10,185 nt of DNA from NCBI GenBank assembly GCA_009733575.1, contig ML770345.1:1-10185 (forward strand). Direction: 5' to 3'. How positions within the stretch are numbered: the first letter of the stretch is position 1; the number at the start of each line of letters is the position of its first letter. This document shows, piece after piece, positions 7,357 through 10,185 of the stretch. This DNA is from Gymnopus androsaceus JB14 (Eukaryota > Basidiomycota > Agaricomycetes > Agaricales > Omphalotaceae). The position numbers and the translations under genes were made by a program. The notes under the pieces were generated by a model. The model had not been told where the DNA came from and searched no databases. It was given only the letters and a program-made list of their open reading frames with translations.

Positions 7357-7698
7357 TATTAGAGTTACGTTCCTAAATAGGAAGTAGCAGCAGTAAGTCC
7401 ACACAGGACTTAGTAGTAACGATCACACAGATTGATGGGGGACAACGGTATTATTATAGGGTATGCTACCTAGGCTTATATACAGTCCTATGTACAAACG
7501 ATATATCAGGCAAGTGGCTACTGTCCATACGGTAAAGTGGGTACTGCGAGAGAGCAAGTGGATACGGCGAGAGACTGAGTGGAGTCTGCGAGACAATAAC
7601 AGTGGAGTGCATGGGATGGTGATACAAACAAGTGGATACTACGAGAAAGCGTTCCATGTATAGTTCAATAGAATATATTTACCTTTGATATTCCAACA
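7357..7698 (-). repeat. 5' LTR, 342 bp
   Basis: It starts TGTTGGAATATC at 7698 and ends CTCTAATA at 7357 on the minus strand. It differs from the 3' LTR at 7433, 7457, 7548, 7590, 7595, 7666 and 7667, all transitions, and lacks the extra 21-bp unit. It has a TATATAAG box at 7475-7482, about 120 bp before the LTR end. The centre has AGTGG-headed degenerate repeats spaced 21-23 bp, which may be transcription-factor sites. Confidence 0.95.
7475..7482 (-). promoter_or_regulatory. TATA box in the 5' LTR (TATATAAG)
   Basis: It is well placed to start the genomic RNA inside the LTR, giving a U5 of roughly 90 bases before the primer-binding site. The call rests on match and position only. Confidence 0.55.
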
Positions 7699-7703
7699 AA
7701 TGG
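7699..7703. repeat. 5-bp target-site duplication of the copia element, right copy (AATGG)
   Basis: It is an exact match to 1999-2003 and directly abuts the end of the right LTR. Confidence 0.9.
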
Positions 7704-7955
7704 TTGAAATGGTACAGCAGTTTAAACTACATAAATTGTATTATATTGCACTGGTTGTATTAGTATAACCAGTACAAGTACACAGTTTAACCAATTTTCA
7801 ATAAACCTTGTGCCAGTGCAATTCATGATTTATTGGATTGGACCAAAGAAACTGAATTGAATTAGTCATGAGCAAGAATCATGACTCTATCTGACTCTTG
7901 ACTATTTGCTAGGATACTCTCACTCCAAAACCCATGATTGTAACTCTAGCCATGA
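7704..7955. other. AT-rich spacer, continuation of the left spacer
   Basis: With the copia element removed, this joins directly to base 1998. It shares the CAGTTTA and CAGTACA words of the left side, consistent with one spacer split by the insertion. It contains two good fold-backs: 7750-7759 with 7764-7773 (10-bp stem with one G-T pair, loop TTAG) and 7864-7871 with 7879-7886 (8-bp perfect stem, 7-base loop). I see no gene. Confidence 0.5.
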
Positions 7956-8273
7956 TGAGCCAAAAAATGATCATTCAGTTGAGCTACCTAGTTTAATGAA
8001 AATATACTTATTGGTTGAGTTTTCAGTTAAAACTGAAAAAAAGACTGAAATATCAGCTACTCTGGCAGTCAAAACTGATGGACCCCCAGCAACCTACTGA
8101 AGGGCCAGATCTTATTTGGTTGTGATTCAATACCTGACTTGGGGGGCCCATCTGTTTTGGCTGCCAGAGTAGCTGATATTTCAGTCTTTTTTTCAGTTTT
8201 AACTGAAAACTCAACCAATAAGTATATTTTCATTAAACTAGGTAGCTCAACTGAATGATCATTTTTTTGCTCA
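7956..8273. mobile_element. Long inverted-repeat (fold-back) element, 132-bp arms
   Basis: Bases 7956-8087 and 8142-8273 are reverse complements with only four mismatches in 132 bases and no gaps. They are separated by 54 bases of unrelated DNA. This has the size and form of a fold-back MITE. Both outer edges begin TGAGC when read inward. I found no target-site duplication, so the superfamily is unknown, and an inverted duplication by another route remains possible. The arms also contain a smaller near-palindrome (TTTCAGTTAAAACTGAAA). A transcript across it would form a 132-bp stem, a possible small-RNA source. Confidence 0.8.
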
Positions 8274-8739
8274 AAATTTCACTCATAAGCGATTTTTCAC
8301 ATGAAAATTAGTAAATTGGTAGCTGACGCTACGTGAAACGGCTAACATAAGTGTAAGATAAGGAAAGAACGACCAGCGGAGACTCGGAGTTGCCGGCTTA
8401 TTCATATTGGCACAGCTACGGCATGGGCCAGAATAAGAGGGCAACGTGTGAGCTCCTTTGAGAAATCCTTTCTCGTTGCTGCGCTCATCTTTCCAGAGCC
8501 GTTGACTTCGACGGTCCCTTATTTCCTGCTACTCCTTTCTCTATTGTATCTTAGGGCTTTTTTGTTGTTGTTGCTATCAATGCAATAGTATCTATCCTCT
8601 CTCTGGCCACATAGATATTGGGATATCTTTCAACATGACTGCAGCAACTCTTTTCTCTAGGCTTGAATGGACAATGGGTAGGGACTTTAGTGAGATACAT
8701 GAACACTCAACTCTTTCCCTCCACTTTCTCCTCCTGCCT
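8274..8739. other. Noncoding stretch, possible degenerate solo LTR
   Basis: I see no recognisable gene here. The sequence from about 8313 to 8640 is more mixed in composition than its neighbours and has two small fold-backs (8460-8465 with 8469-8474; 8499-8505 with 8508-8514). A T-rich stretch then leads into a CAATAG and pyrimidine-rich tail at about 8550-8605. This loosely resembles the R-U5 end of fungal LTRs. I could find no matching target duplication or clear TG...CA ends, so the LTR idea is weak. Confidence 0.25.
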
Positions 8740-9370
8740 AGTTGCACAACTTTGTCCAGTTGTTGCTTTCTGGCTCCCACTTGGGACTTCTTCACTGCTG
8801 TCTTCACTGGAGGATGTTTGATGATTTCTTTTCATCTTTTCCATTGACCAAACTCTTATGTTTGGTTGGTACCTGCTGGCTGGACTCTTTGGTCCAGTAG
8901 GCCTCCTCTCCTCATTTGTCAGACTATCTGTCTGATCAGTCTCCTCCAGTTAGCTGGACTTGTGGGTCCATTTGGCTTCCTCTCATCCTGTCGGTTGGAC
9001 TATCTGTCCAATCGGCCTCCTCTCATCTCATTGGTTGGACTATCTGTCTGATTGGCTTCCTCTCCTCTCTCACTGGTCAGACTAACTGTCTGATGAGCTT
9101 CCTCTCCTGTCCTGTTGGTCAGACTATCTGTCCGATTAGCTTCCTCTCCTCTCTTGTTGGTTGGATTTTGAGTCCGGCCAGCCACCACTCCTCTTCCTGG
9201 TCAGCCAAACCTTTTGGCTGGGCCAAATTCATTCCTTCCTTTTAATGCTCAAATTTGCATTTACCAGATCTCTCATCTGGTTGACCTTATTCCCTTCCCT
9301 CTAGTCATTCAGATCTCCTGTCAGTTTGTTCTCTTCTCTCCTAGTCAGTCAGACCCGCTGTCTGGCTGGG
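8740..9370. repeat. Degenerate tandem array of short hairpins (about 40-bp units)
   Basis: Successive units of about 35-42 bp each hold a stem-loop followed by a pyrimidine-rich linker of the CTTCCTCTCCTCTC type. Stem arms are at 8746-8751/8758-8763, 8847-8853/8860-8866, 8880-8885/8892-8897, 8919-8924/8930-8935, 8955-8959/8966-8970, 8992-9000/9006-9014, 9035-9040/9046-9051, 9077-9082/9088-9093, 9119-9124/9130-9135, 9159-9165/9173-9179, 9202-9209/9213-9220, 9263-9269/9275-9281 and 9346-9354/9360-9368. The loop is often TATCT. Stem sequence changes between units while pairing is kept. Unit spacing between GAC marks in the clear core is 39, 35, 41, 40, 42 and 42 bp, which is not a multiple of three throughout, so coding is unlikely. 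I know of no named family that matches. Confidence 0.75.
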
Positions 9371-9400
9371 GAAGCTGTCAAAATCTCCATAATTCAATCT

Positions 9401-9483
9401 GATTTATTATAGTACTCCAATGCTAGGTAAGTTTAAAGAGATTTACTTTGATTTATTATAGCACTTGGATACTAGGTAACTTT
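9401..9483. repeat. Direct repeat, two 34-bp copies 49 bp apart
   Basis: Copy one is 9401-9434 and copy two is 9450-9483. They share GATTTATTATAG at the start and CTAGGTAA near the end, with about 28 of 34 bases identical. A partial third start (TTTGATTTAT) follows at 9481-9490. Function is unknown. Confidence 0.6.
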
Positions 9484-10185
9484 GATTTATGGTTCTAATG
9501 GAGATTTAGACATTGATGGACCGGGGCATTCCGCAAGCCTCCAATTTGGGGGTTTTGGTCTGTTTCGGTCACCTTTGGCTTCATCCCTCAAGCGAGCGTT
9601 GCTCTTGGGAGCCTTGCTCCGGTTGGTGTGTTCGGGTCTCATCCTCATGCTTCCTTTCAGTTGAAGTTATGGGGGGCCCGGGCCACCTTGTGTACTGGAA
9701 TTGGCCGACGCTGTCCCACTCCCACCTTCGTGGTGGACGTTGACTTCGGTGTGCACCAATTTCATTGACAAAACATTGATTCACTTGAATCAAGATTGAT
9801 CTCTCACTTCAAGCTAGGAGTCTCAGCATGATGCGTGCATGCTCATAGGCTAAGATCTCTACGATTCTTTTACTAATCTTACTAATCATCCTGCACCCGT
9901 GTCGCCTGCTAGTCTTGCCTTATCTGTAGGTTGTTGTATATATATATTACTTATACAGTTTTGCATACTTGGGCGAGTCAGGGATTGTCTCGCGTAAGCG
10001 GGACGTTACTGGTGAGTTTCTGTCCTATGTTGGTCGTATGTATTGTTTGTTTCATTAGACTTGCTTGTGCTTTACTAATGTCTTTCGTAGTTGGGATCGG
10101 AAGAGTAAGGAATAGCTTCTGCTAACTTTTTGCATTGAGCTCTGACCTCTGTCGAAATTCACTCTTCTTAGATCACGCTTTCAGC
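9484..10185. other. Right-end spacer with one unrecognised short ORF
   Basis: Base composition becomes more GC-rich at about 9515-9745. An ATG at 9516-9518 opens 75 codons, ending at TGA 9741-9743 on the plus strand. I see no domain, and the minus strand is also open over part of the stretch, so it is probably not a gene. Fold-backs are present: 9776-9783 with 9786-9793 (8-bp stem, 2-base loop) and a stem with a GTAA loop at about 9988-10003. A candidate intron at the far right could belong to a gene running off the window. Confidence 0.35.
10012..10090 (+). other. Candidate 79-nt spliceosomal intron
   Basis: The stretch starts GTGAGT and ends CGTAG. A branch-like CTAAT lies at 10075-10079, about a dozen bases before the 3' end, and the tail is T-rich. 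Length and signals fit basidiomycete introns. Removing it leaves a plus-strand frame open from about 9950 to a TAA near 10125, but no known protein is recognisable, so the host gene is uncertain. Confidence 0.25.

Larger units (their letters stand above)
2004..7698 (-). mobile_element. Full-length Ty1/copia LTR retrotransposon, coding region broken
   Basis: The element spans 5,695 bp and reads on the minus strand. Both ends are defined by LTRs and an exact AATGG duplication. The order is gag, zinc knuckle, protease, integrase, reverse transcriptase, RNase H; integrase before RT is diagnostic of Ty1/copia rather than gypsy. The primer-binding site abuts the 5' LTR and a polypurine tract abuts the 3' LTR, so all cis signals remain. 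The two LTRs differ by seven transitions over 342 aligned bases (about 2%) and one 21-bp repeat-unit indel. The coding region has one stop and about nine single-base frameshifts. This copy therefore cannot supply its own proteins, but it could in principle be copied by proteins from an intact relative. Confidence 0.97.

Noticed and set aside
8323..8640. A clean solo LTR
   Set aside because: I could not find TG...CA ends with a matching 5-bp duplication. Only a vague compositional resemblance remains, so it is noted as weak.
8916..9245. A 109-codon plus-strand ORF over the hairpin array, with a repeating G(Q/W)TICLISFLSS-like peptide
   Set aside because: Unit lengths vary (35 to 42 bp) and are not multiples of three throughout, so the peptide repeat breaks. 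Hairpin pairing, not the peptide, is what is kept. It is a by-product of the DNA repeat.
8740..9370. CRISPR array
   Set aside because: Repeats are degenerate, there are no unique fixed-length spacers and no cas genes, and the setting is eukaryotic.

Overview
The window looks like gene-poor, repeat-rich DNA from a filamentous fungus, most likely a basidiomycete. This rests on three things. The central retrotransposon is a Ty1/copia element whose reverse transcriptase box reads HVDD rather than YVDD. Its primer-binding site matches the anticodon arm of initiator tRNA-Met, not the acceptor-end site usual in plant copia elements. A possible 79-nt intron near the right end has fungal-type signals. 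No sequence search was possible, so the organism call is an inference.

Layout from left to right. Bases 1-191 may hold the last coding bases of a host gene, followed by AATAAA. Bases 442-1011 are a complete non-autonomous hAT-type element with a perfect 8-bp target duplication. Bases 1020-1998 are AT-rich spacer with no gene. Bases 2004-7698 are one full-length Ty1/copia element on the minus strand, flanked by the 5-bp duplication AATGG. It has a 5' LTR (7357-7698), primer-binding site (7344-7356), gag, zinc knuckle, protease, integrase, reverse transcriptase, RNase H, polypurine tract (2367-2375) and a 3' LTR (2004-2366). Its reading frame is broken by one in-frame stop and about nine single-base frameshifts. 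Bases 7956-8273 are a fold-back element with two 132-bp arms. Bases 8274-8739 are noncoding. Bases 8740-9370 hold an array of short hairpins. The rest is spacer with a 49-bp direct repeat, one unrecognised short ORF and a possible small intron.

The retrotransposon parts form one replication unit. The LTR promoter would drive a minus-strand RNA. Gag would package it. A fragment of initiator tRNA-Met would prime first-strand synthesis, RT/RNase H would copy it, the polypurine tract would prime the second strand, and integrase would insert the product. As sequenced, the copy cannot make an intact polyprotein.

The most unusual signal is the hairpin array at 8740-9370. At least twelve successive stem-loops differ in stem sequence, yet nearly all keep complementary arms around 5-6-nt loops, with wobble-paired intermediates. 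This is the pattern expected either of a conserved structure or of a mutational process that keeps repairing inverted repeats. Similar tight fold-backs, unrelated in sequence, occur through both flanks. A second notable signal is that all seven LTR-to-LTR substitutions are transitions, and six can be read as decay of CpG sites.
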